From positions 350,197 through 414,196 of the forward strand of contig JAWKTT010000003.1 of NCBI GenBank assembly GCA_041398965.1: a stretch of 64,000 bases of DNA, given 5' to 3'. The notes under the pieces were generated by a model that saw only the letters and a program-made list of their open reading frames with translations, was not told the origin of the DNA and made no database searches. The translations under genes were made by a program, and so were the position numbers. This document shows positions 37,750-45,298 of this stretch, one piece after another. Origin of the DNA: JAWKTT01 sp041398965 (GTDB lineage Bacteria; Planctomycetota; Planctomycetia; Planctomycetales; Planctomycetaceae). The number at the start of each line of letters is the position of its first letter. Position 1 is the stretch's first letter.

Positions 37750-38628
37750 ATGTCTGTCGACGTCACCCCCTTTGCTGCCGAGTATCCGTTCGCACCGCAT
37801 TACCTGACGCTGGGGAATGTGAAGCTGCACTACGTCGATGAGGGGGAGGGAGACCCGGTCCTGTTCGTGCATGGCAACCCCACGTGGAGCTTCGCCTGGC
37901 GGAACCTCATCAAGGGTCTCTCGCCGACCGCCCGTTGCGTGGCCATCGACCACATCGGCTGCGGAAGATCGGACAAGCCACAATCCTATAACTACCGACT
38001 CGGTCAACACATCGACAACCTGCTCGCCCTGATCGATTCGCTCTCACTGAAGAAGATCACGCTGGTCGGACACGACTGGGGGGGCTGCATCGGCATGGGG
38101 GCCGCTGTCGAACGACCCGAGTTGTTTGACCGCATCGTGCTGATGAACACTTCGGCTTTTCGTTCGCAACTCATGCCCGTCCGCATTGCCGCCTGTCGCA
38201 TCCCGCTCTTGGGAGCCCTCGGAGTCCGTGGCTTCAACCTCTTCGCCAAGATGGCCCTGACGATGGCTGTCGAGAAGCCCGAAGTGATGACCCCAACGGT
38301 TCGCGCGGGGTTCATCGCCCCTTACAACAGCTGGGCGAATCGAGTGGCTGTGCATCGCTTTGTTGAGGACATCCCCCTGCGACCGTCGCATCCGAGCTAC
38401 GACCGCCTGGTACAGGTCGAGTCAGGACTCGAACGACTGAAAGACAAACCGATGCAGTTAATCTGGGGGACCCGCGACTGGTGTTTCACCCCCGCGTTCT
38501 GCGACGAGTTCGAGGCTCGGTTCCCCCAGGCAAAAACCCTCCGCCTCGACACCGCCGGTCACTACGTTTTCGAAGACGAACGAGACATTGTTCTCCAGAC
38601 AATCAGCGAGTTTCGGCAGCAGAACTAG
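37750..38628 (+). CDS. Haloalkane-dehalogenase-type alpha/beta hydrolase
   Basis: 292 residues from the ATG at 37750; a GTG lies at 37738. HGNPTWSF (Asn43) and GHDWGG (Asp109 nucleophile, Trp110) are the dehalogenase-family signatures; IWGTRDWCF carries the acid and TAGHYVFED the catalytic His. Both halide-binding residues, Asn and Trp, are kept. The same signature occurs in OleB beta-lactone decarboxylases, so dehalogenation and olefin synthesis are both possible; oleA, oleC and oleD are not adjacent. Confidence 0.85.
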   Translation: MSVDVTPFAAEYPFAPHYLTLGNVKLHYVDEGEGDPVLFVHGNPTWSFAWRNLIKGLSPTARCVAIDHIGCGRSDKPQSYNYRLGQHIDNLLALIDSLSLKKITLVGHDWGGCIGMGAAVERPELFDRIVLMNTSAFRSQLMPVRIAACRIPLLGALGVRGFNLFAKMALTMAVEKPEVMTPTVRAGFIAPYNSWANRVAVHRFVEDIPLRPSHPSYDRLVQVESGLERLKDKPMQLIWGTRDWCFTPAFCDEFEARFPQAKTLRLDTAGHYVFEDERDIVLQTISEFRQQN

Positions 38629-38717
38629 GTTGTTCCTGTTCGTTACCCGGTTCCTGTGATGTTTGCCGCCATGCTCGGTTTCAGGTTTGGGGCATCACGG
38701 GTGTTACCTATCAACAC

Positions 38718-38753
38718 AAAAAAACCCTCGTCGTGCGATGACGACGAGGGTTT
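38718..38753 (-). terminator. Intrinsic terminator, minus strand
   Basis: ACCCTCGTCGT and ACGACGAGGGT form an 11-base stem with a six-base loop. Read on the minus strand the stem is followed by TTTTTTTG. It would end transcripts from the pilin-like gene that stops at 38971. Confidence 0.8.
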
Positions 38754-38928
38754 CGGCAAGACAACAACCCCACGCAGTGCTTGCCAACTTTTTCTTAGTG
38801 ACGGCTGGGGAGCCGGTGGTTCTTGGTGCGACGAACAAGAGTGGTCAAGTCTCATCAATCGCAGTGGTCTGTTTCGAGAGATCGTGGTTCGTTGGTCTGG
38901 TTCGTTGGTCTGCGGTTCGTGTGCAAAG

Positions 38929-38949
38929 CCCCACGTCTGTGACGTGGGG
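38929..38949. repeat. CCCCACGTC hairpin
   Basis: CCCCACGTC-TGT-GACGTGGGG followed by ACCCCTGTTCG. The hairpin at 32828 is also followed by ACCCCTGTTCG, so the two belong to one family. Confidence 0.6.
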
Positions 38950-38970
38950 ACCCCTGTTCGGTCTGAGTGA

Positions 38971-39258
38971 TTAGTTATCGCAAGTCAAATCGTCCTGGCC
39001 GCCGCAGTAGTCGACGTGGTCACGGAAACCGAAGCCTCCAGCCCATCCCTTATGACCGGCGATCCCATCGCTGTGATAGCTCTGGTCGACACAGTTGAAG
39101 GCTGCCCCGACATCTTCCAGTTCTTCGCTGACGTTCCAGGCCAACTCGCTCAGGCCAGCAATGAGGCCGAGGACGCAAATGGTCGCGATCAGGACCAGTT
39201 CAGCAGAAACGATGAAGCCATTTTCGTCAGCGTGGAGTTTGGCGAACAGGTTGGTCAT
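38971..39258 (-). CDS. Flp-type pilin-like protein
   Basis: 95 residues. The N-terminus DENGFIVSAELVLIATICVL has the short leader, Glu-containing hydrophobic helix and spacing of class IVb (Flp/Tad) pilins. Unusually, about 40 residues with three cysteines and several Gly/His follow the helix. No prepilin peptidase or Tad secretion gene is near. Alone on its strand with a strong terminator downstream, so probably well expressed. Confidence 0.6.
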   Translation of the reverse strand: MTNLFAKLHADENGFIVSAELVLIATICVLGLIAGLSELAWNVSEELEDVGAAFNCVDQSYHSDGIAGHKGWAGGFGFRDHVDYCGGQDDLTCDN

Positions 39259-39797
39259 GGAAGTGTCCTCAAGGTGTGGGGTGAGTTTTCGTTTGTTTGG
39301 CGTTCGAGAGTCTGTCGTGTTGACTCGTCGTTGTTTGATGAGAAGTGATAAAGCACCCCGCGTGCCAAACTCTTGACAACCCGTTCAGAAATCTTGACAC
39401 CACCTGCTCCGCATCTCTCTAACATATTCTCCCAACAAGTGTTACGGCGACGCTAAAAACCTAACAAAACGTTTAGTAACCTGAACACCCTGCAACGCCC
39501 CCATGATGCCGATACGCCACGTCACCAATACTCATCACCTTGGACGCCTCGCAACCTACGTTACGGCCGAGACTTCCGATCGATGTTGCCAATTCACCAC
39601 ACTGTTGCCACAACGCAACAGGAATCAGAATTCTGAGAGCAGGTCATAATGAGGGAGTCGCGAAGGGAATCGCCAAGGTCCATGGCGTGGCCGAGATTGA
39701 TCGGGGGATTCGCGAGCAGCGGCACGGAAGGTTACAATTGGGGCGACGGTGATTTACTGTCGGGCATGTACTCTATTCCCTGTTGGAGGATTGGACC
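39259..39797. other. Intergenic region between pilin-like and SecD-like genes
   Basis: 540 bases between divergent genes, presumably holding both promoters. Two TTGACA boxes occur on the plus strand near 39374 and 39398 but no convincing -10 follows. No repeats or RNA genes were recognised. Confidence 0.35.
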
Positions 39798-40685
39798 ATG
39801 AGGCGTTTCATCACTCGTCGCTTGGTCTTCTGTCTCGCCACATTGTCTCTGAGTCTTGGTGTTGTCACGGAGATCGTCCAAGGGGACAGCCCATCCCCTG
39901 CACCACCGACATCGTTGGCGACCCGGGAACTTGAACTGACGATTCTCGTCAATCAATCTGATCATCCCGTACTATATGCAACCGGGATGAACCAGCTGGA
40001 CGACTTCACAGAAACGGAAGCCGAGGCTGGTGGAGAACACGGGCGATGGGTGGCCGTCGCCAAAGACTCGCACGGTGACGACAAAGTGACCGGCAATTCA
40101 TACGGCACACTCTCCCGAGTGCGCACGAGGAAGAAGGGGCCAATCACTGAGTATCTGGTCATCACACTTCCAGAGGAAGAACGTATCACGAGAGATCGGG
40201 TTGTCTACGCGGAAGTGTTGCTCAACCCCAGCGATGGTGCAGTCATTAATCTGGAGTTCGACGCCCGTGGCAAACTGCTCTTACACGATCTCACTTTTCG
40301 TTACCAACCTCGGTCGGGCAGTTCGCATAAGACGCATTTGGGCATCCTCGTCGGCGACGAGTTGCACGCGGCCCCAACGATCAACGACATCATCCCCGGA
40401 GGATCGTGCCAAATCACCGGCCGCTTTACTTCTGAAGAGATTCAGGATTTGGTCAGCCTGTTCGATGCTCCGGCACCCATTGTCCTAGAGCCATTCGTCC
40501 CATTCTGGGACCCTCTACTACGCGGTGTCAGCAACATACTCGTCCCGTACCTCGCGATCACCCCCCTGGTGCTCCTGCTTCTCTTTTTCTACTTCCACTC
40601 CCGAGCCAAACACTCCCCCGCCCCACTGAACACCGTCCCCGAAGACTCCGCTCTCTCCCGCCGTAAACCGATTGATGAATCCTAA
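39798..40685 (+). CDS. Stand-alone SecD P1-head-like membrane protein
   Basis: 295 residues from the ATG at 39798, with GGAGG upstream. A signal peptide (about 1-29) leads into an exported domain. Residues about 180-222, LGILVGDELHAAPTINDIIP followed by GGSCQITGRFTSEEIQDLVS, match the P1 head segment of SecD (GGSGQITGxF type). One C-terminal helix (245-265) anchors it. None of the six-helix channel domain of SecD is present. It may aid export or be a domain re-used for something else. Confidence 0.7.
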   Translation: MRRFITRRLVFCLATLSLSLGVVTEIVQGDSPSPAPPTSLATRELELTILVNQSDHPVLYATGMNQLDDFTETEAEAGGEHGRWVAVAKDSHGDDKVTGNSYGTLSRVRTRKKGPITEYLVITLPEEERITRDRVVYAEVLLNPSDGAVINLEFDARGKLLLHDLTFRYQPRSGSSHKTHLGILVGDELHAAPTINDIIPGGSCQITGRFTSEEIQDLVSLFDAPAPIVLEPFVPFWDPLLRGVSNILVPYLAITPLVLLLLFFYFHSRAKHSPAPLNTVPEDSALSRRKPIDES

Positions 40686-40709
40686 TGTCAGGAAACGTCC
40701 GACCCGATC

Positions 40710-41933
40710 TTACTTTTCGTTCTTACGTTGTTCTTCGATCGCTTGCGGCAGGGTGGGGTTAGCGAGGCCTTGGACCCCTCGGCCTTCCTTCAGGAGCATG
40801 TCGACGTCGTCTTGAAACGCTTTCGAGTCGATTTCCCAGAACTTCGAGATTTGGTCTCGGGGAAGCACTTCGAGCGATCTCATGAGACGAAAGCCGACGC
40901 CAAGGGAAGGGGCATCGGTGTACCACCAGGGACTGCGGGGATAGCCGGGGTCACTTTTTTGCCACTCCTCGTCGTTGCTGCCGAGCCTGGCGGCGGAACG
41001 GCAATCGACAGCGGGAGTTTCCCACGAACCCCCTCGCACAACGCGCGGCCATTGGACTTCGGGCCAGGCGATCGCGGTCATCCCGGTGATGCCCTGTTGT
41101 CCCTGCAAGCGAACATAGCCTTCCTGTTTGTATTCATCGAGCACCCACTCGGCGATGTTGCCGTGCATGTCATACAGGCCCCACGCATTCGGCTTCAGTG
41201 AACCGACTTTGAGCGGTCCGTGGTCGCGGTCTTCCGATTGAAACCGGGCGTATTCACGGAGGGTTGCGGGGTCGTTACCGGTGGACCACGCGGTGTTTGT
41301 CCCCGCACGACACGCATACTCCCATTCTGCTTCCGAGGGGAGGCGGTACTGTTGACCGGTGATTCCGGAAACCCACTTGCTGTACTGCTTTGCGGCGTAC
41401 TGCGTCATCGAGACGGCTGGGAGGTCCGGGTCATCGCCATATTCAAACGTCGCTCGCGGCTCGTAAAGTTCTGTCGGGGCTGTGATGGCATCGACTTTGA
41501 CGTCCTCATCAACCTTCCGAATCTTGGCCGTTTCAAAGTTCCTGAAGATGCGGTACAGCTTCATGAACTCCTGATACTCCGCCCAGCGAACCTCCGTTTT
41601 GGCGATCCAGAACGGGGCGACCGTCACCCGAATTTGCGGCCCCTCATCCGACTTGCGCCCCCCTTCATCAGCGGGACTACCGAGCAGAAACGTCCCCGCA
41701 GGAACCGGAATCATCTCGAACCGCACCTGCGACGGCGGCAACGTGACCCAGTAGGGAACCATAAATCCCCCCTCGATCTCCACAAACCGCCCAGTCGCCG
41801 GCCGCTCCCGCACCACCCCCAGCTCCTCCGACAGGGAAGTCCCCACAACCCCCAAGACAAGCAGCACCCCCATCGCACAAACGGCGAGGCTGCGACAGAA
41901 ACGAGTCACCCGAACCGAAAGTAAATCCAGCAT
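40710..41933 (-). CDS. Formylglycine-generating-enzyme-fold (SUMF1) protein
   Basis: 407 residues with a signal peptide (about 13-36). IPVPAGTFLLGSPADEGGRK, LPSEAEWEYACRAGTNTAW, YDMHGNIAEWVLDEY and VVRGGSWETPAVDCRSAARL are the standard fold signatures. The Cys pair of true FGE enzymes near the C-terminus is absent, so a binding or structural role is more likely than sulfatase activation. Export fits that. Confidence 0.85.
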   Translation of the reverse strand: MLDLLSVRVTRFCRSLAVCAMGVLLVLGVVGTSLSEELGVVRERPATGRFVEIEGGFMVPYWVTLPPSQVRFEMIPVPAGTFLLGSPADEGGRKSDEGPQIRVTVAPFWIAKTEVRWAEYQEFMKLYRIFRNFETAKIRKVDEDVKVDAITAPTELYEPRATFEYGDDPDLPAVSMTQYAAKQYSKWVSGITGQQYRLPSEAEWEYACRAGTNTAWSTGNDPATLREYARFQSEDRDHGPLKVGSLKPNAWGLYDMHGNIAEWVLDEYKQEGYVRLQGQQGITGMTAIAWPEVQWPRVVRGGSWETPAVDCRSAARLGSNDEEWQKSDPGYPRSPWWYTDAPSLGVGFRLMRSLEVLPRDQISKFWEIDSKAFQDDVDMLLKEGRGVQGLANPTLPQAIEEQRKNEK

Positions 41934-42034
41934 CCTGTAGGTCCAGTTTGATTGGGGGTTGGGTTTCGCATAAGTCCGATCGACAAAGCCACTCTCGTCT
42001 GGATGTGCCCGAGCGACAGGACTGCGAGTGCGAG

Positions 42035-42889
42035 CTAGCGGTTGAGATGAGTGTTGATCTCTTTGCGCAGGTTTGGATCGGCTTGGGGGAGGGCCATGTT
42101 GTAGAGGAGGCGGGCGGCGGCTGTTTTGCCCTCGGCTTCTAACTTCTTCCCCTTCTCGAACAGGTCGCGGGCTTTGTCGGCTTGGACGACGGCATCGGCT
42201 GGGCCTGAAGAGCGGACTGTCACCACACTCGCGGGTGGAGCATCGAGTGGCAACTCGGGGAGTTGGGCTTTCACTCGAGCCTGAGCGGCTGCCTGGATGT
42301 CGGGATTGGCGAAGTGACGAGGGTCGAGTCCGACATTCGCGCGTCGGTTGTTGTCGGGGAGTTGCAGTTCACCACGAAGGATGCGTCCATCAATCGAGTT
42401 GGCCGCTCCGAAGTTTTGGAAGTTTTGACTGTTCGAGGTTAAGGGGACAAAGTTGTTATTGAAGACCGGCATGAAGGCTCCGTTCCCCACGGGAGTAAAC
42501 CCGATGACATAAGGGGAGACACTGCCAATGAATAAAGAGCCGGGCATGCCGTTGGTGACGGTCAGGAGCGGCGTGGTTGAGGTGTAGGTTTGATAGCTTC
42601 CCTGTCCTGCTTGAAAGTTGAACTGACTGAAGCGATTTCCGTTCCCGATGCCGAAGCCTGTGGTGAAGCCGGCGTTGGGGTTGAAATTGCCGAAACCGAC
42701 GGGACGGGGGCCCCCCATGCGGGCGAAGAATCCGGGACCGTTCACCGACCAACTCCCCCCAATCTGCTCGGAGAACCCGGTGCTGATGTTCTGCTGAGGG
42801 ACGCCGATGGTCACCTGCTGGGCCTGAACTTCTTCCACAGCGACCAGTGACGCCAGCAGAAGTCCGATCCAACCGATTCGCGTTACCAT
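42035..42889 (-). CDS. Secreted Gly/Asn/Phe-rich protein
   Basis: 284 residues from the ATG at 42889 with a GGGGGATG site just upstream. Signal peptide to about residue 24 (VQAQQ). The first half is rich in Gly, Asn, Phe and aromatic repeats (FGIGNGNRFSQFNFQAGQGS), like an adhesive or surface protein. The C-terminal third is helical (ARDLFEKGKKLEAEGKTAAA) and may be a single TPR. Function unknown. Confidence 0.65.
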   Translation of the reverse strand: MVTRIGWIGLLLASLVAVEEVQAQQVTIGVPQQNISTGFSEQIGGSWSVNGPGFFARMGGPRPVGFGNFNPNAGFTTGFGIGNGNRFSQFNFQAGQGSYQTYTSTTPLLTVTNGMPGSLFIGSVSPYVIGFTPVGNGAFMPVFNNNFVPLTSNSQNFQNFGAANSIDGRILRGELQLPDNNRRANVGLDPRHFANPDIQAAAQARVKAQLPELPLDAPPASVVTVRSSGPADAVVQADKARDLFEKGKKLEAEGKTAAARLLYNMALPQADPNLRKEINTHLNR

Positions 42890-42999
42890 GATCATCCCCC
42901 TTGAGTAAATCAACTCGCCCGTACCTGATACTATGCCGCATCAGGGGGAGGAGATCAAGAAGTTCTTGTGAGGAGTGGGCGACGTGCGGCGATGGGGAA

Positions 43000-43142
43000 G
43001 TTAGCAGCCAGTTGAAAAACGCGGGACAGGCATTCCAGTGTGTCAGCGTGACAGAGCGCCGTTTGATGTCTCGGAAAAAAGCGTTCGAGTTGCTCTTGTC
43101 AGATTAGAAATCTGACCGACGGTCGTTTTCAACGGGCTCTTA
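43000..43142 (-). repeat. MITE-like repeat, copy 3 (inverted)
   Basis: Ends are TTAGCAGCCAGTTGAAAAAC and TTTTCAACGGGCTCTTA. Read on the minus strand it contains GGTCAGATTTCTAATCTGAC and CATCAAACGGCG, colinear with copies 1 and 2. Confidence 0.75.
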
Positions 43143-43275
43143 GGTCTTGACCTGCGGTCATCGTTCTTCGCAATGAACGAAGGTTCTTCTGATTGGCAAC
43201 GATATCGGTTGCGCGAATCGCATGGGGGCGTAATGGCTGCTGAGTTGCGGAGCAACCCGACAACCGGGACAACGA

Positions 43276-44346
43276 CTATTCCATGTAGGGGGCGAAGAGG
43301 ATGTTGGCTGCTGCGGGGGATTGTTGGCATTCAAGGAGGGCGCCGAGGATGAGGGGGACGACGATCGTGGCGTCCGATTCGATCACGAACATCGGCGTCT
43401 CTTCGGTCAGTTTGTCCCAGGTGATCTTCTCGTTGGGGGTGGCTCCGGAGTAGGAGCCGTAGGAGGTGGTCGAGTCGGAGATTTGACAGAAGTAAGCCCA
43501 GGTCGGGGCCTCTTCTTCGAGGTCGTACTTGATCGATGGGACGACACAAATCGGAAAGTCGCCCGCAATGCCTCCGCCGATCTGAAAGAAGCCCAGGCCT
43601 GGCTTCTGGGCCAGTTCGCGATACTGGTCATAGAGAGCGACCATGTATTCGATGCCGGATTTGGCGATCGTTGCTGGAAAGTCGCCGCACTTGACGTACG
43701 ACGCGAAGATGTTGCCGAAGGTCGAGTCTTCGTATCCGGGGACGACGATCGGCAGGTTGGCTTCAGCTGCTGCCAGCAGCCAGCAGTCCGCAGGGTTTCC
43801 CTTGTGAAGGTCGACATCCAAGGTTTGAACGAGTTGATAGAAGTACTCGTGCCAAAAGAGGCGACGACCCTCGCGACTGGCGGACTCCCACAAGGGGACG
43901 AGCACCCCTTCGACGGCACGAAACGCTTCTTCCTCAGGGATGCTGGTGTCAGTCACTCGCCTCATCCCGGCGTTCAGAATGCGGGTGTCGTCCGCTTTGG
44001 ACAGATAGCGGTAGTCGGGAAAGTCCCGATACTCCGGATGGGCGACGAGTCGAAACAGAGACTCTTCCAGATTCGCCCCTGTTGTCGAAATGCCATGAAT
44101 CAATCCGGCTCGGATGGCGGGGGCGAGGGTGATGCCGAGCTGTGCAGACGACATGGCCCCGGCAATGGTCCAGAACATTTTCCCGCCATTCGAGATATGT
44201 TGCCAGTAGGAGACGAGGGCGTCTCGGACCACGCGGGAATTGAAGTTGTGATAGTGGCGACAAATGAACTCGCACAGGGGAAGACTCTTCCCGGCGGAGG
44301 TTGCGTCGTGGTTCTGTGAAGTGCTGCGTTCTGTCGGATTGTTCAA
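43276..44346 (-). CDS. Deoxyhypusine-synthase-like protein
   Basis: 356 residues from a TTG. GKMFWTIAGAMSSAQLGITL, GLIHGISTTGANLEESLF, FFQIGGGIAGDFPICVVPS and SGATPNEKITWDKL match the deoxyhypusine synthase fold, including NAD-binding glycines and the Lys of the final WxK motif that carries the aminobutyl group in the eukaryotic enzyme. Bacteria lack eIF5A; relatives make homospermidine or act on other amines from spermidine. The real substrate is unknown. The gap from 44347 to 45298 holds only one doubtful small frame and a repeat remnant. Confidence 0.85.
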   Translation of the reverse strand: MNNPTERSTSQNHDATSAGKSLPLCEFICRHYHNFNSRVVRDALVSYWQHISNGGKMFWTIAGAMSSAQLGITLAPAIRAGLIHGISTTGANLEESLFRLVAHPEYRDFPDYRYLSKADDTRILNAGMRRVTDTSIPEEEAFRAVEGVLVPLWESASREGRRLFWHEYFYQLVQTLDVDLHKGNPADCWLLAAAEANLPIVVPGYEDSTFGNIFASYVKCGDFPATIAKSGIEYMVALYDQYRELAQKPGLGFFQIGGGIAGDFPICVVPSIKYDLEEEAPTWAYFCQISDSTTSYGSYSGATPNEKITWDKLTEETPMFVIESDATIVVPLILGALLECQQSPAAANILFAPYME

Positions 44347-44468
44347 TTCAGAGACCTAAGCGGTAATGTCGAGATGAGAGTTTCAGGGAGACCGGCAGGA
44401 ACCGGAACAGAGAGGGAAGAGCTTCGCGAGAGGTCACCAACGATCATCGTGACACTCCCTTGCTCCTG

Positions 44469-44591
44469 TTACGAAGCCGTCAGGGGCGAGTCGCCGAGTC
44501 CTCTGACGCCGAGCCAACTTGGGTGCATAAAGTCTTCCAGTCGCCGCCAGAACTGCTCTGGAATCGCGGATATCTGGATCGTCATGTTCAT
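44469..44591 (-). CDS. Possible 40-aa protein
   Basis: Starts MNMTIQISAIPEQFWRRLED with CGGAGAG a few bases before the first ATG. Composition is protein-like but the frame is short and has no motif. Confidence 0.3.
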   Translation of the reverse strand: MNMTIQISAIPEQFWRRLEDFMHPSWLGVRGLGDSPLTAS

Positions 44592-45298
44592 CTCTCCGAA
44601 ACGCTTGCGGGGTACGGAATTGCTCCGTGCTCTGCAAGTTTCTGCGAAGTCTGTTCGCGTCAACGATCGGGGCCGACCGTCATGGGATGCCTGACAAGTT
44701 GAAGTAGGACCTCTGAGAGGTTACCCGCCTGACAACGGGTGTCAATCAAGGGGTTGTCAATCGTCGTAACAGACACAGAGCACGATGATGTCCCCAAGGG
44801 GCAACAGACTCACCTCATTGGCAACCGATCGTGCCGCCTGTCACCGGCGACTAGTACGCAATCTCGCCAGAGAAACCACCAAAAATTTCGCATCTCGGCC
44901 TCGAAGGTGCAAAGTCTCAAGCGAAACGACCGCAGCGAGAACGCAAAGGGTAATGTTTCCAACAAACAGCACCGCTCCGGGACGAGTGCGTGAATGACTG
45001 TCATGAGCGTGAATTCGCTGTCTTTTAGGGTCAATCGCGGAACTCATCCGTTGAGTTGCCGCAAACATCAACCCGGCCCGAGACATCTTTCAACGGGCCG
45101 TCAGGAATCGCTCATGAAAGCTGATGAACGCTCAAAAAAGGTATCACAAGTGAGGAATGCGCCTAAGATCTTGACATACGGGTGAGAAACCTTGCGTCGG
45201 CTCGGGACGACTTGTTACACCTTGAGGGGACTGGCAAAGCCTCTCGCCTTCCATGTTGTGGGCCAACGGTCTGCCTCCCCCATTTCGACGATGACTTC

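Noticed and set aside
43321..44319. 332-residue open frame on the plus strand
   Set aside because: Lies fully opposite the deoxyhypusine-synthase-like gene, whose family motifs are unmistakable; the plus frame has no motif or ribosome site.
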